Shown: positions 1 to 12,239, counted from the stretch's first letter. The stretch is DNA of 64,000 bases from Nymphaea colorata (GCF_008831285.2 NC_045139.1:1532204-1596203), one strand, 5' to 3'. Program-made: numbers and translations. Notes: generated by a model from the letters alone, not told the origin.

Positions 1-214
1 TTTGATTACAAAATCGCTAATCTCATATTTGTTGGGATTAGATTTGATTACAAAATCGCACGTTTCCTCTTTTTCAGTTGCTATACATAGATGATCCTCA
101 TCTTTTGTAGCATTCTTAATAGCCAGGGCGTTATCTTTGGTATGGACATGATTTGTGGATCTGATATGGGCGAGATTTCCTCCAGCTGTAGACGTGCGAT
201 GCAGTGGTTTAATA
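1..214 (-). repeat. Copia-1 3' LTR, partial
   Basis: Positions 60-214 match 4813-4973 nearly base for base, including CACGTTTCCTCTTTTTCAG and GGTATGGACATGATTTGTGG. Positions 1-59 are the 42-bp repeat seen in the other LTR. The left part is cut by the window edge, so the target-site duplication cannot be checked. The pyrimidine run at 215-223 (purine on the coding strand) is the polypurine tract. Confidence 0.88.
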
Positions 215-224
215 TCCCCCCTCA

Positions 225-3200
225 AAATGAACGCTCGGGAAAGAGCGTTAAGCTTAAATCTAAGATTGTCAAAAGTAGATTGAGCAAGTGGTTTGGTGAG
301 GATGTCCGTGAGCTGATCAACACTAGGTATATAGTGGACTTGAAGATGATTCTTGGCAATATGATCGCGAACAAAGTGAACATCAATCTCAATATGCTTG
401 CTTCTATTATGAAAAATCAGATTAGCAGAGAGAAAAGCAACACTGATGTTGTCACACCATAGACGAGGAACGTGTGGAATATTAATATGTAATTCCTTGA
501 GTAAAAGCGGGAGCCATAAAACCTCAGAAGAACAGGGAGCTAAAGCACGGTATTCAGCTTCGATGCTAGATCGAGCAACAGTAGGCTATTTGCGGGCAGA
601 CCAAGAAACAAGAGATGATCCTATAAAGATGGCAAAGCCGCCAGTGGACTTACGATCATCAATGTTGCCAGCCCAGTTCGCATCAGTGTAAGCATCAATG
701 TGAAAAGTAGTGGCCGGCTTTAACAGAAGACTGCAAGATAGAGTGGCCTTGACATAATGTAAAATGCGCTTGACAGCAGTCATGTGAATAGTAGTAGGCT
801 GTTGCAGGTATTGACACACTTTGTTGACAACAAATGAGAGATCAAGCCATGTGAGCGTAAGATATTGCAGTGCACCAACAAGTTGCCGAAATGGAGTGGG
901 ATCAGAAAGAGGCTCCCCAGCGTGTTTTGACAGTTTTAAAGTGGTCAACATAGGCATGCAATGAGGTTTTACATCAATCATATTTGCTTTCTTCAGAAGA
1001 TCAACCATATATTTTTCTTGAGAAAGAAATAAACCTTTGGAGGAGAAAGTCACTTGAATGCCCAAAAAATAGTGCAGGAGGCCAAGATCTTTAATGCCAA
1101 ATTCTGGATCTAGAATATGCATGATATACTTGATCATAGTATCATTATTTCCTGTAATAATAATATCATCAACATAGATTAAGATATATAAAATGGAATC
1201 AGATCGCACCTGCAAAAAAAAGAGAGGAATCCACTTTTGAGCCGATGAACCCCAATGTGACCAAAAAATTAGTAAGTCATTGGAACCAAGCACGGGGAGA
1301 CTGTAAATAACCTTATGCAGTTGACAAATATGATGAGGAAAAAGATCATCGATGAAGCCCGGTGGTTGAGCCATATATACCTTGTAAGAACACCATGAAG
1401 GAAAGCATTGTGAACATCAAGTTGTCGAACAGTCTAGCCAAAAGTAATGGCGATAGTGAGAAGAACACGTATAGAAGTGTGTTTGACTACGTGACTGAAT
1501 GTTTCAAAGTAGTTAATACCATGTTCTTGAGTGTAGCCCTTAGCCACTAAGTGAGCCTTGTATTTTTCTAAAGTGCCATCAGCTTTTCTTTTAATATGAA
1601 AAACTCATTTCGACCCAATGATATTAGCAAAGGGAGGCGGTGATACAAGAGTCCGTGTGTGATTCTTGTGTAGAGCTGCAAGTACATCTTTCATGGCTTG
1701 AACTCAATAAGTGTGCTTCAAGGCTTGAGATGCAGTACGAGGTTCAGTTTCAGAGATTAGATGGGTGAGATGAATTGCAAGAAGGGGATATTTAGAGATG
1801 GTGTAGGTTTTTGGCTTAAGAGAACCAGTTTGGGACCGAGTGAGCATGTGATGAGAGCGATGTGGTCTAGGGGGTGGTGAAGGGTTCGGCGGTGAAGGGT
1901 GAGGTGGTGAATCGGTAGGTGAGGGTGTAGGTTCAGATTGTATATCCTGAACGATGTTGGACGGTGAATGAATGGGAGGGAGTGGTGGTGGGGGCGATAT
2001 AATATTTGGTGAATGGTGCACGGGTTTGAGAGATGAACAATTTAAGGGATGTGGTATGTTTGGGGATGGCATAATAATGACTAGAGGCAGTGGAGGTTTA
2101 CTTGGTGTAGGTTGAGCTAGTGATGCCAAGGTTTTAAAGGGATATACACTTTCATCAAAAACCACATGTCTGCTGATAAGAAGTTTGCTCGTATCCCGAT
2201 CAAAGCAAATGTATCCTATGTGCATGCTGCTATATAAAAAAAAAACATGTTGCTTGCTGCAAAACTGCAGTTTATGAGTGTTGAAAACACGTAGACAAGG
2301 ATAGCAAGCACATCCAAAAACTTTTAAAAACTTATAATCATGAGATTGTTTGAACAAAACTTGATATGGTGACCTCATTTTGAGAACCCGTGTTGGCATT
2401 CTATTGATAAAAAAAACAGCAGTTCTAAAGGCAAAGTCCCAATACTTTTAAGGTAAATTTGCAAGTGCAAGTAGAGTTAATCCAATGTCGACAATATGTC
2501 TGTGTTTGCTTTCTATGATGTCATTTTGTTGGTGAGCATGTGGGCCCGCAACTCTATGAACAATACCAATTTGTTTGAAATAGGTGGAAACAGTGTGATA
2601 TTCTCCTCCCCAATCACTTTGAACAACCTTAATTTTTTGATCAAATAGACGTTCTACCATAACTTGAAACGTTTTAAAGACGGAAAGAACATCTGATCTA
2701 CTTTTGATAATATATATCCAAGAGAAACGAGAGAAGGCATCCATGAAATTAACATAATAGCTTTAACCATACATAAATGTGATAGCAGCCGGTCCCCAAA
2801 CATCAGTAAAAATCAAATCAAGTGGAGCATTAATCTTATGTAATGTCTGAGCAAAATGAAGAGCATGACTTTTCCCTCTTTGGCATGCATCGCATGTTTG
2901 ATTATGAGATTTGCCATCAATAGGTAAGTCAAATTTATTCAAAACATGCATCACAATTCTAAAATCAGGATGTCCCAAATGACTATGCCAATTGCCAACC
3001 GAGACTCATTCTCCTACAAGTGTTGTTTTTTGGCAGGCTTCATGTTGTTGTAACTTCAGCTGATACAATCCTCCTTTATTTGCTCCCTCTAGAAGTTTCT
3101 CCCCTGTTGTCTGATTCTTAACATAGCAACAATTTGCATCAAATTCAAAGACAACATTATTGTCACAGGCAAATTTATGCATAGATAGAAGATTTTTAAA

Positions 3201-3470
3201 GATGGTGGGAACATGCAGCACATTGTTTATAAAAAATTTTGAGGCTGGGCTGTAGAGAGAGACATTACCAACATTCTTGATTTGAAGACCAGTACCATTT
3301 CCAACTCTCAGCTGATCTTGCCCACGATATTCTGAGTGAACGGAGAGTTTGTTTAAGTCAGCCGTCACGTGATGAGTAGCACCGGTGTCGGGATACCAGA
3401 ATCCATAATCTGTTTGAGGTATGGTTTCCATATGATAAGCTTCTGGGGATGAAGATCCCTTTTGGAACTT
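225..3470 (-). pseudogene. Copia-1 pol (protease, integrase, reverse transcriptase, RNase H), broken
   Basis: Four blocks are recognisable in order from high to low coordinates. The protease is near 3390 (YPDTGATHHVT, active-site DTGA). The pre-integrase zinc region and integrase core lie at 2448-2978 (QSDWGGEY with the second Asp, then an NDIIESKHR segment). The integrase tail is at 1704-2399, with a Pro/Ser-rich linker. Reverse transcriptase and RNase H lie at 586-1700 (YVDDIIITG catalytic motif; YTDANWAGNIDDRKSTGG RNase H start), with the RNase H end continuing to about 230. Frameshifts within the palm region and stops between blocks show it is a pseudogene. Confidence 0.88.
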
Positions 3471-3479
3471 GTATAACTT

Positions 3480-4415
3480 GCAGCTCAATGCACCATGTCC
3501 TGATTTCCTGCAAGCTTGACATACGATTTGGCATTGGGAAGCGAAGTGGCCACGATTTTCGTAGGCATGACAACTGACTTTTTTATCCTGAGGACGGATT
3601 CCTGAACGCCCTTTTTGCTACTCATTTCTTCCACGGTAATTGGGAGTCTTGAAGTTTTGTCGGTGGGCTACATTGGCTGAAGGATCATCAACGTTTCCAA
3701 ACTTTGAAATTTCAGATTCTTGAATAAGAAGCAATGAATATAATTCTTCCAAGTTTATGGGATTGACACGAGTGCGCAACGAAACTTTCAGGGTGCCATA
3801 TTCATCAGTAGGAAGACCAGAAAGAATATTCATGACAAGATCCTCCTCATCTACTGGTTTGGAAGCCATGCCTAGCTGATGAGCTACGCCTTTAGCTTTG
3901 TGAAAATAAACTGTTATGGTTTCATTTCCCTTTTTCAGGTTTTGCAGGGCAGATTTAAGTTGTTGCACCTTTGCTCTAGATTGAACAACATAGATGCGTT
4001 TTATGGTAGTCCAGACTTTGTATGACGAGTTAAGACCTACAACTTGACTATGGACGACTTCACTAAGCGACGAAATGATCCAACTTAACAATAGTTGGTC
4101 ACCTCGATGCCATTCCAAGAAGGCTGGATTTAAGATAGTTCTTTTGCCATCTTCACTAGGCAAGAACTCGTATGGGCGTTTGAACGACCCATCAATATAT
4201 CCCATCATATTATAACTCTTAAGCATAGGAATGAATTGCGATTCCCAAAGCAAGTAGTTATCGGAAGACAGTTTGATGAATAAAAAATGCTGAAGACTAG
4301 TTGAGCAGGTATGACGGACTAAAAATGGCAGATTCGTGTTGTCGAAACCAGACTTGGTTGATGCTGCAGTTGTGCTGTGGGAGTCTCCTTCTGGGATTGT
4401 TTGTTGATTCGCCAT
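3480..4415 (-). pseudogene. Copia-1 gag with zinc knuckles, degenerate
   Basis: Translation from the ATG at 4415, just inside the primer-binding site, gives a Copia gag (UBN2 type). Landmarks are the LSSDNYLLWESQFIPML segment and a long helical region ending near 3618. A frame break follows. On the same strand at 3480-3567 lie two knuckles: one intact, CQACRKSGHGALSC (C-x2-C-x4-H-x4-C), and one upstream in which the second cysteine is a tyrosine. The open frame extends into the LTR up to 4589, but that part is not gag. This was a structural capsid protein of the retrotransposon. Confidence 0.85.
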
Positions 4416-4420
4416 AACCA

Positions 4421-4432
4421 GCTCTGATACCA
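4421..4432 (-). other. Copia-1 primer-binding site (initiator tRNA-Met type)
   Basis: The minus strand reads TGGTATCAGAGC directly inside the 5' LTR. This is the usual plant Copia primer-binding site, complementary to the 3' end of initiator methionine tRNA. Confidence 0.9.
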
Positions 4433-4973
4433 TACAAGACCACACGCCAGGAAGAAGAAAGGAAAGAGAGAGAGAAAATGAGAAGACAACAAGAATTTTA
4501 ATGTGGTTCGACTTTTGGTCTACGTCCACGAAGGAAGGTGTCTCTTTCTTGTCAATTTTACACGACAAGAGACTCTCTTTTATAGTCAATTTTCATGACC
4601 GTCAATCCCATATTCGTTGGGATTTTATTTGATTACAGAATCGCTAATCTCATATTTGTTGCGATTAGATTTGATTACAGAATCGCTAATCCCATATTTG
4701 TTGAGATTAGATTTGATTACAGAATCGTTAATCTCATATTTGTTGGGATTAGATTTGATTACATAATCGTTAATCCCATATTTGTTGGGATTAGATTTGA
4801 TTACAGAATCACACGTTTCCTCTTTTTCAGTTGCTATACATAGATGATCATCATCTTTTGTAGCAGTCTTAATAGCCAAGGCGTTATCTTTGGTATGGAC
4901 ATGATTTGTGGATCTGATATGGGTGAGATCTCCTCAAGTTGTAGACGTAGACGTATGATGCAATGGTTTAATA
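4433..4973 (-). repeat. Copia-1 5' LTR (541 bp) with an internal 42-bp minisatellite
   Basis: Boundaries come from the primer-binding site on one side and from where similarity to the left LTR stops on the other. On the plus strand the LTR begins TACAAGACC and ends GGTTTAATA, so its termini are TA...TA and not TG...CA. About five copies of a 42-bp unit lie at roughly 4600-4812; each contains GATTTGATTACAGAATCG. The same unit is visible at the start of the left LTR. Confidence 0.85.
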
Positions 4974-5442
4974 CCATGAAGAGAACTCGATCATGGCACT
5001 ATAAACCAGATACCTTATTTTTGGAAGGGAATCCTCTGATTAATGCACGTCAATTCCTTGAAATCTGTACTTGCAAATTTCTTCTCAATTTTTTACTGTG
5101 GCCATTAGCTGCAAATTTTCGTCTCCCCGCCACCGGTATATTCAGAAGTTAGATTAAGACGAAAGAAAGAAAGAGGAGCACCCATGATCAGGTTCCTGTA
5201 CTTATGCCATGCATATGTATGTTTCATTCGAACAACAAATGGAAAACAATACTCAAAGTAGCTTGGAAAATGCAAAACATTTCATTGCAAGATAGCATAT
5301 CATAGGTCCATAGACCAACACTAGTCTGTCAAGTTTGAAGCAACTAGTAAATCCCAAGTGCATGCTCTTATTTTAGGGTAACTAACTTATTGGTTGGCAT
5401 GCAAACTGATGCATAGGCAGCAGATGCTGCAAACCAGCTTAT

Positions 5443-6287
5443 CTAGTTCTCATCCTGCACAAACTCTGCATACTCCTCGGCCGAGCAGCACCGGTAGCCA
5501 CAGTGGAAGCGGCAGTATGGTGGGTGCCTGTGTCCATGCGTAGGCCCATGGTGGTGCCTATATCCATGCCCGTACCTGTGTCCGTGTCTGTACCTATAGT
5601 GCTTCTCATCGTCGAAGCCATCCGGTTCAGCCTCATCCAGAGAGGAGGCGTAGTCTCCTTCATTAGCCTTCAAACTGGCATCGTGCTTCACTGCAACATG
5701 CATCTCATCTGCATGCAGGGAAAGATATCATGGTGATCAAACTGCAAGTGTTTGTCAAAATGCCCAGGAGAGAAAAGAGTAAAAGAAGATTCAGCAGACA
5801 AAATTTCAGTAATTCACATTGTGAACTGATGGTGTCAGAAGAATGATAAAGTGGTTTTTATCGCAAGTTCTGTTCTTGACTTGCTGTGTTCCAAATGGGG
5901 GGATACAAGCTATGCAGCAGAGAGTGATATAAATGGGATTCATACTGTGCTTTAACTATGATATTATGTAAGCTATAAAGCTAACGACGGTGATAACTTG
6001 CTGATATCCTCTCGACGGCAAAGATTAAGAAAATCAAAGAAATGATTTGGCAATTTGCATATGTGCAATTTAAACTTGGACAAATATTGCATTGGAGAGG
6101 GAAACTAAAGTGGGGTTTGAGTTTGGCTGTGGGTCAAACTAAAGGTATTGGCAGAAAAGCATGAAGAAGAGGCCAAGGAAGGTGAGACCGCACCGGCAAC
6201 TGGTTTCTCTTCCAGCTCACGGGCAAGGACCTGGGAGAAGAGCAAGACCGCGATGAGAATGGGGAGGAAGAACCTTCTCAGTGCCAT
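5443..6287 (-). CDS. Secreted Gly/His-rich protein with CxxxCGxxCC motif (gene A)
   Basis: My gene model has exon 1 at 6194-6287 and exon 2 at 5443-5708, giving 119 residues. The donor is GT at 6192-6193 and the acceptor AG follows a TTTCCCTGCATGC pyrimidine-rich tract. The intron is phase 1, as in three paralogues in this window. Residues 1 to about 22 (MALRRFFLPILIAVLLFSQV) form a signal peptide, so the protein should be secreted. An acidic stretch is followed by a basic repeat of His, Arg, Tyr and Gly at about 68-96. The C-terminus carries CRFHCGYRCCSAEEYAEF from residue 97. The protein resembles small cell-wall glycine-rich proteins with Cys-rich tails, but here much Gly is replaced by His. 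Function is unknown; metal binding is only a guess from the His content. Confidence 0.82.
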
Positions 6288-6358
6288 GGCTAACTGCTAT
6301 GACTGCAGAAGGAGGAGATGAAAACTGGAGACGGGTTTAAAGCACCACGACGGGGGCG

Positions 6359-6366
6359 TATTTATA
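6359..6366 (-). promoter_or_regulatory. TATA box of gene A
   Basis: The minus strand reads CTCTATAAATAC, 72-80 bp upstream of the ATG at 6287. The same TATAAATA at nearly the same distance precedes genes B, C and D, which supports it as the core promoter. Confidence 0.75.
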
Positions 6367-7943
6367 GAGTTTCAGTGGGGTACTTCAGTAGAGAGTGAGA
6401 GAGAGAGAGAGAGCTTTAAATCACATTAAAAAGAGTCTTGGCCTGCAAGAAGTGAACCAAGAACTATGGGAGAGAGAGATTTGAGTGGAGAGAGAAGAGA
6501 AAGAAAGACTGCTCACAGCTACTTTTCTACTCAAGTTTAATCTGTTAAGAAAAGTAGCGTTTATGGGAATCAAAGAATAGCGCATATGAGAATCAACCGG
6601 AGACGTCTGCAAGCCCTCACCTGACCAGCTAACGTAAGTAAGAGAGATAGATAGATAGATAGAGATAGATTAAATTGTCGCATTGACTGATAGTTGACGT
6701 TCTGAATTGAATTGAAGGAGTGTTAATGTGATGAGTTGGTTCCCTCAATGCATCAGAGATGTTATTAAAGCAGAATGACGCTTAATGGGTCCAAAAATAG
6801 TGTCCTTGGTCCTTTTTCAATGCAATTAATTAATTACTCCGTTTATTTTTGTAGATCATGTGGTCACAAATTCTCAGTGGGTAACAAAACTTTTGCGCGC
6901 AAGTCATTCATATAGTTCCAATGATCATAGAGTATTCACAAGAATGATCAAAATGTCACTGGTAATTATACTTTTACTGCATCGTTCACGGCATAAAACA
7001 GAAATTTTTCACATAAGTAAACAAGAACGATGACGCTTTGAAGCTTATATCTAGTACCAAAATCATGCTATCTTCATCTATTGATTAAGAACATGTTCTG
7101 AACAAGATAACATTACAAATAAAAAATTACAGAGAGAGTTATCTTTGGTTCACATGATCGGCAACTCAAAAGCCCGTGGTGCACAGTTATCTTTGGTTCA
7201 CACAATCGGCAATTCAAAAGCCAGTGATGCAAAGCTGCCGTGTGACGGATTACGACTGAATTGTTCTCCCTTTCTTCTCTCACTGACGAACTTTAGCAGA
7301 TCTGAAGCAAAATTAATCAACTTGCCAAATTTACAATTACAGATTAGGTTAGCAACCGGCTGTACTTTGCGCAGAAAAAATTATTAGGCCCATCTCCAAT
7401 TAACTAATGCATGTATGTTCAAACAGTGAATCAATAATAACATATTAATAGTAACAGCAAAGTACTGTTGAAAGATGCCCACATTAATAGAGACCGATGG
7501 ACGAGCATTTAGTGAGACGATTCTTAATCCAGTTTAAGAATTTAAGATGCTTGTTCCTATATTTACATTTTAGTGCAATCAATTTGGTCTTTAGTAAACA
7601 TAAATTTCTTGAAGATTAGAAAATCGGAAACCAATAGGTGATTCATCACTTACTAGCCCATAGTATAAAACCCACAAAAGTCTGCCCGGAAGTTTCTCAT
7701 GCATGATGATTTAAACCATTGAGATTAAAATCAGTGGCTGGCCTTTTACTAGCTACTGTTCAAATCAGACATGCCAAATTCCTTTGGGACACTGAAGAGC
7801 GTGTGTATATATATATATATATAAGAAAAATTATAAAAACCAGATCATTTGGGTAAGAGACAAAAATCAGATCCATTAGAATTAATTATTTAAATTTTTT
7901 TTTACAATCTAATGTTATGGAGATGATTTTAAGAGTGATTTCG

Positions 7944-7984
<41 letters not shown>

Positions 7985-7985
7985 A
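6367..7985. other. Intergenic DNA between genes A and B (part 1)
   Basis: No gene is visible. It holds GA and GATA microsatellites (6392-6414 and 6640-6666), a 48-bp tandem duplication at 7139-7234 (each unit starts TTATCTTTGGTTCACA), and TA runs near 7806-7822 and 7949-7980. Between those runs, 7823-7948 resembles one end of the MITE that follows (ATAAAAACCAGATC). Confidence 0.6.
7139..7234. repeat. 48-bp tandem duplication
   Basis: Two adjacent units, 7139-7186 and 7187-7234, match except for a few substitutions. Each runs from TTATCTTTGGTTCACA to a GTG/GATGCA(C/A)AG end. They create a short open frame of no evident meaning. Confidence 0.85.
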
Positions 7986-8342
7986 ATTGGTAGATCCCAG
8001 TCTGCTAGGTTAGGGATAAAAACCAAACTCTTAAATTTTTTTCTAAAAGAAATATCTTAAACAAATTAAAAACATCTTAATATATGTTTACAAAAACTAG
8101 TTTGATACAAGACACGTTTTAGTTTAAGTTGTTTTTACGAAAATGAGATTTTCCCCACGATCAATATATGAGCCATTCAGTTTTACTTAATATTAAAATA
8201 TGGCTAAATTCAAAAATGGATTAGCTTATATATGTTTTTTCATCAACTTCAGATAGGTCAGATAGCCAAAAGAAAACGCACCTTAAAAATTGCATAACAA
8301 ACTAGTTTTTGTCCCTGACCAAGCAGTGTGGGACCTACCAAT
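7986..8342. mobile_element. MITE with 38-bp terminal inverted repeats
   Basis: The left end ATTGGTAGATCCCAGTCTGC and its continuation to about 8023 (GGATAAAAAC) are matched, inverted, by the right end, whose reverse complement starts ATTGGTAGGTCCCACACTGC and ends GGGACAAAAAC. The 357-bp interior is AT-rich and non-coding. It sits between TA-rich tracts, so a TA target duplication is possible but cannot be resolved. A related, more degenerate copy lies at 62293-62655. Confidence 0.75.
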
Positions 8343-8597
8343 TATTATTATTATGATTATTATGATATATATATATATATATAAGACAGTCAAACTCAGT
8401 ACTGATTACTTTAAGATTATCAAGTAGCCTGGAAAATAAGAGGACTCATGGTTAGCGACAAAGTCGCAAACTGAGAAGAACTTTTTCAGTTGGTAGCTGA
8501 CCATATCAGCAATGCATGTGATCTCTGTTTGACCTTTATTGTCACATTCACTGTCAGTCTAACATATTTATAATTCATTATCACTTTCTCCTTTCAT

Positions 8598-8635
8598 AAA
8601 TATACATATTTACTCTCTCTCTCTCTCTTTCTTTC

Positions 8636-8723
<88 letters not shown>

Positions 8724-8759
8724 GAAAGAAAGAGAGAGAGAGAGTAAATATGTATATTT
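8598..8759. repeat. Fold-back: 43-bp inverted repeat around a (TA)n core
   Basis: The left arm (AAATATACATATTTA, a CT tract, then TTTCTTTCTCTTTTA) is repeated in inverse order on the right (TAAAAGAGAAAGAAA, a GA tract, then TAAATATGTATATTT). The only difference I see is a 2-nt length change in the CT/GA run. The core, about 8641-8718, is pure TA. The whole would form one long hairpin as single strand. It has no coding capacity. Confidence 0.85.
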
Positions 8760-8799
8760 CGAAGGAGAGCTGATTAGTTAAACAAGAAGAAATGGTGGA

Positions 8800-8834
<35 letters not shown>

Positions 8835-9486
8835 CCAGATAGTTGAAGGAAATAGCCAAATTGGTGGTAGGTGGTAGATCTGGAGTGCACGTTGTGCCAC
8901 TAATTAATTAACACAGAAGAAGGACAAATCTTATCGGGAAGAGGCAAAATTTAACCAAGGTCATGGCTACAACTTTTTCAACTATGACATTGATTTGTGG
9001 TTTTGGGTCTTAAGAGTCTTTCTGACATTCACATCATATTTTTAGAACTTCTAAGATATCTTGAAAAGCAACCTGTTTATTTTTTTTTGGCGGTTCTCTC
9101 GAATATTTACATATTCTTAAAATTTATATTGGTACTTTCAAAATATAATTTTCATTGCATTTTGAAATTTTTACATTGCTTTCCAAATGGAATATTTTGA
9201 AGCTGGACTATGTTAGATGAAAGGAGGTATTGTTTGTTACTTTCTTGTGTAAAAAATTTGAATAATATTCTCTGAAATATTGAGTTATAATTATTAATTG
9301 TATAATAACTGTATTTCAATCTAAATCTGTTCCAATGATAGTAGATCTGCGTTCAAGTAGTGGCTAAGCCATATGTTCCAATCAACACCTACGTGCATGT
9401 TTTTATTTAAAGAAACCAACATATAGTTGACATGCACATCATCACAATTTAAGGCAGCAAAAACTGCAACTTAAGAAAGAGGCTCT
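8760..9486. other. Intergenic DNA, no gene seen
   Basis: This is AT-rich DNA with a short TA run at 8804-8831. The part nearest gene B (9380-9486) probably holds that gene's 3' untranslated region. No open frame resembles a known protein. Confidence 0.5.
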
Positions 9487-10012
9487 CTAGTTCCCAGCCT
9501 GAACAAACTCAGCATATTCCTTGGCCGAGCAGCACCCGTATCCACAGGAGTAACGGCACCGTCTCCATCCAGATCCGTATCCACCCCCGTACCCAGGTCC
9601 ATATCTGTATCCACGACCATATCCATATCCAGATCCGTATCCACCTCCGTAGCCACCATACCCGTACCCGGGTCCATATCCAAAACTATGCTTCTCATCA
9701 CCGAAGCCATCAACTTCAGCATCATCGGGGACAATAAACTCAGCTTTTCCGGAGCCATAGCCATGAACGTTGAATTTGGCATCATCAGCCTTCACATTCG
9801 CGTCCTTCTTGGCATTCTTCTCTTCTACAAGCCAAAAAATATATATACATATATATCTCCATCAGATCATCAATATATATGTGTGTGTGTGTGTGTGTAG
9901 AGAACACAAAGAAAGAGGAACTTGGCATTCTTCTCTTTTATATATGTATATATCAATCAGATCATCAATATATAGAACACAAAGAAAGAGAGAAAACATT
10001 TTGTGTTCATCA

Positions 10013-10047
<35 letters not shown>

Positions 10048-10905
10048 GCTTTCTCTCACTTGAGGCATGTGGCATATACTTATTCGTGTTCCGACCTCAA
10101 ACATTACTGAACTTTGAAGGTTTTCTACAATCTAAATATAGCACCAGGCTTAATCACAATAAGAAGCTTTTTAATTAATAAAGTCTCATATTGGAGGTGC
10201 AGCTTGCGTTGCTATTAATTTGCTAGGGAAAAGTAAGCTAAGGTAAACTCAAGATCTACTGAAGGTGATAATAAACAAATATAGTCAGCACAACAAAGAC
10301 CATCAAGGATATAATACGTACTTGAAGCAAACAACATAACTAGATCAGTTTGCATGTGTATGTGTACATGTGTGTGCATGTTAACAAATGCACATGCAGG
10401 TTCCCGTGTGTGTGTGTGAAAGGAGGATTCAGTAACCAGAGATGTGTTTCCGGAACATTACTATCCCATGAAAAGCGGAGCAGATTCATGCAACACTTAT
10501 CACTATGGTTCACGAATCTGCAAGAATCTGCAGATTAGTAGGACAGTAGCAACCAGTGATTGTCGCCAGACAGCCCCATTGAGTACTTTTCCATATAAAA
10601 ACATAATGCAGTTGGAGAGTCTTGTAACTCAAGAGAAAGAGAAGCAGTATAATGAAGTTCAGCCTATAATGCATTAAGTTTGGGCAGTGCGAGTGTTTGG
10701 ATTGAGAGCAGCTAAACTGGATTTTACTTGTGGCTGTGGAACAAATGAAAGTTATCGAAGAAAAAGCTAAGTATGAAGAGGAGGTGAAGCATATGAGAAA
10801 CCCACCAGAAGCTGGTTTCTCTCCCAGCTCACGAGCAAGAAGCACTTGGGAAGAGAACAGGATTAGAGCGAAGATAATGGGCAGGGAAGACCTTCTCAGA
10901 GCCAT
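9487..10905 (-). CDS. Secreted Gly/Tyr-rich protein with CxxxCGxxCC motif (gene B)
   Basis: Exon 1 is 10806-10905 and exon 2 is 9487-9824, giving 145 residues. The 981-bp intron is phase 1, with donor CTG|GTGGGT and acceptor TTGTAG|AAG. Exon 1 encodes a signal peptide (MALRRSSLPIIFALILFSSQ) followed by ARELGEKP, close to gene A. Exon 2 encodes an acidic/lysine-rich stretch, then GYGPGYGYGG-type repeats, then CRYSCGYGCCSAKEYAEF from residue 123. The final residues VQAGN match the VQDEN end of gene A. It is probably a secreted cell-wall protein. It is like plant class II glycine-rich proteins in having a Gly-rich body plus Cys-rich tail, but the Cys spacing differs from the GRP3 type I know. 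The intron is rich in TG and TA repeats and includes a copy of the exon 2 edge. Confidence 0.82.
9811..10060. repeat. Tandemly repeated segment in gene B intron with TG microsatellites
   Basis: ATCAGATCATCAATATAT occurs at about 9863 and 9957, and CATCAATATATATGTGTG at about 9868 and 10008. GAACACAAAGAAAGAG appears twice (about 9901 and 9976). CTTGGCATTCTTCTCTT occurs at exon 2's 5' edge (about 9809) and again at about 9921. This is local duplication of an exon-edge segment with TG runs. Confidence 0.75.
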
Positions 10906-10974
10906 GGCTAGCTAACTGCTATGACTAGAGAAGAGAATTGATATGGGATGGGTATCAGGCACCACATCTTGGCC

Positions 10975-10982
10975 TATTTATA
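10975..10982 (-). promoter_or_regulatory. TATA box of gene B
   Basis: The minus strand reads CACTATAAATAGG about 70-78 bp upstream of the ATG at 10905, at the same spacing as in genes A, C and D. Confidence 0.75.

Positions 10983-12239
<1,257 letters not shown>

Larger units (their letters stand above)
1..4973 (-). mobile_element. Copia LTR retrotransposon (Copia-1), decayed, truncated by window edge
   Basis: The element reads on the minus strand. Its 5' LTR is at 4433-4973, the primer-binding site at 4421-4432, gag-pol between about 4415 and 225, the polypurine tract at 215-223, and the 3' LTR at 1-214 (the rest lies outside the window). Pol domains come in Copia order: gag, zinc knuckle, protease, integrase, reverse transcriptase, RNase H. 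The reading frame is broken by several stops and frameshifts, so it cannot make a full polyprotein. The two LTRs match closely where both are visible, but with scattered substitutions, so the insertion is not recent. Confidence 0.93.

Noticed and set aside
91-691. Plus-strand open frames at the left end
   Set aside because: They run antisense to the Copia-1 LTR and RNase H coding region and have no domain of their own.
4595-4812. CRISPR-like regular repeats
   Set aside because: The 42-bp units are contiguous with no unique spacers, sit in a retrotransposon LTR, and the DNA is plant.
4595-4879. Repetitive open frames with NPIFVGIRFDYRI units
   Set aside because: They are translations of the 42-bp minisatellite inside the Copia-1 LTR, open on both strands.
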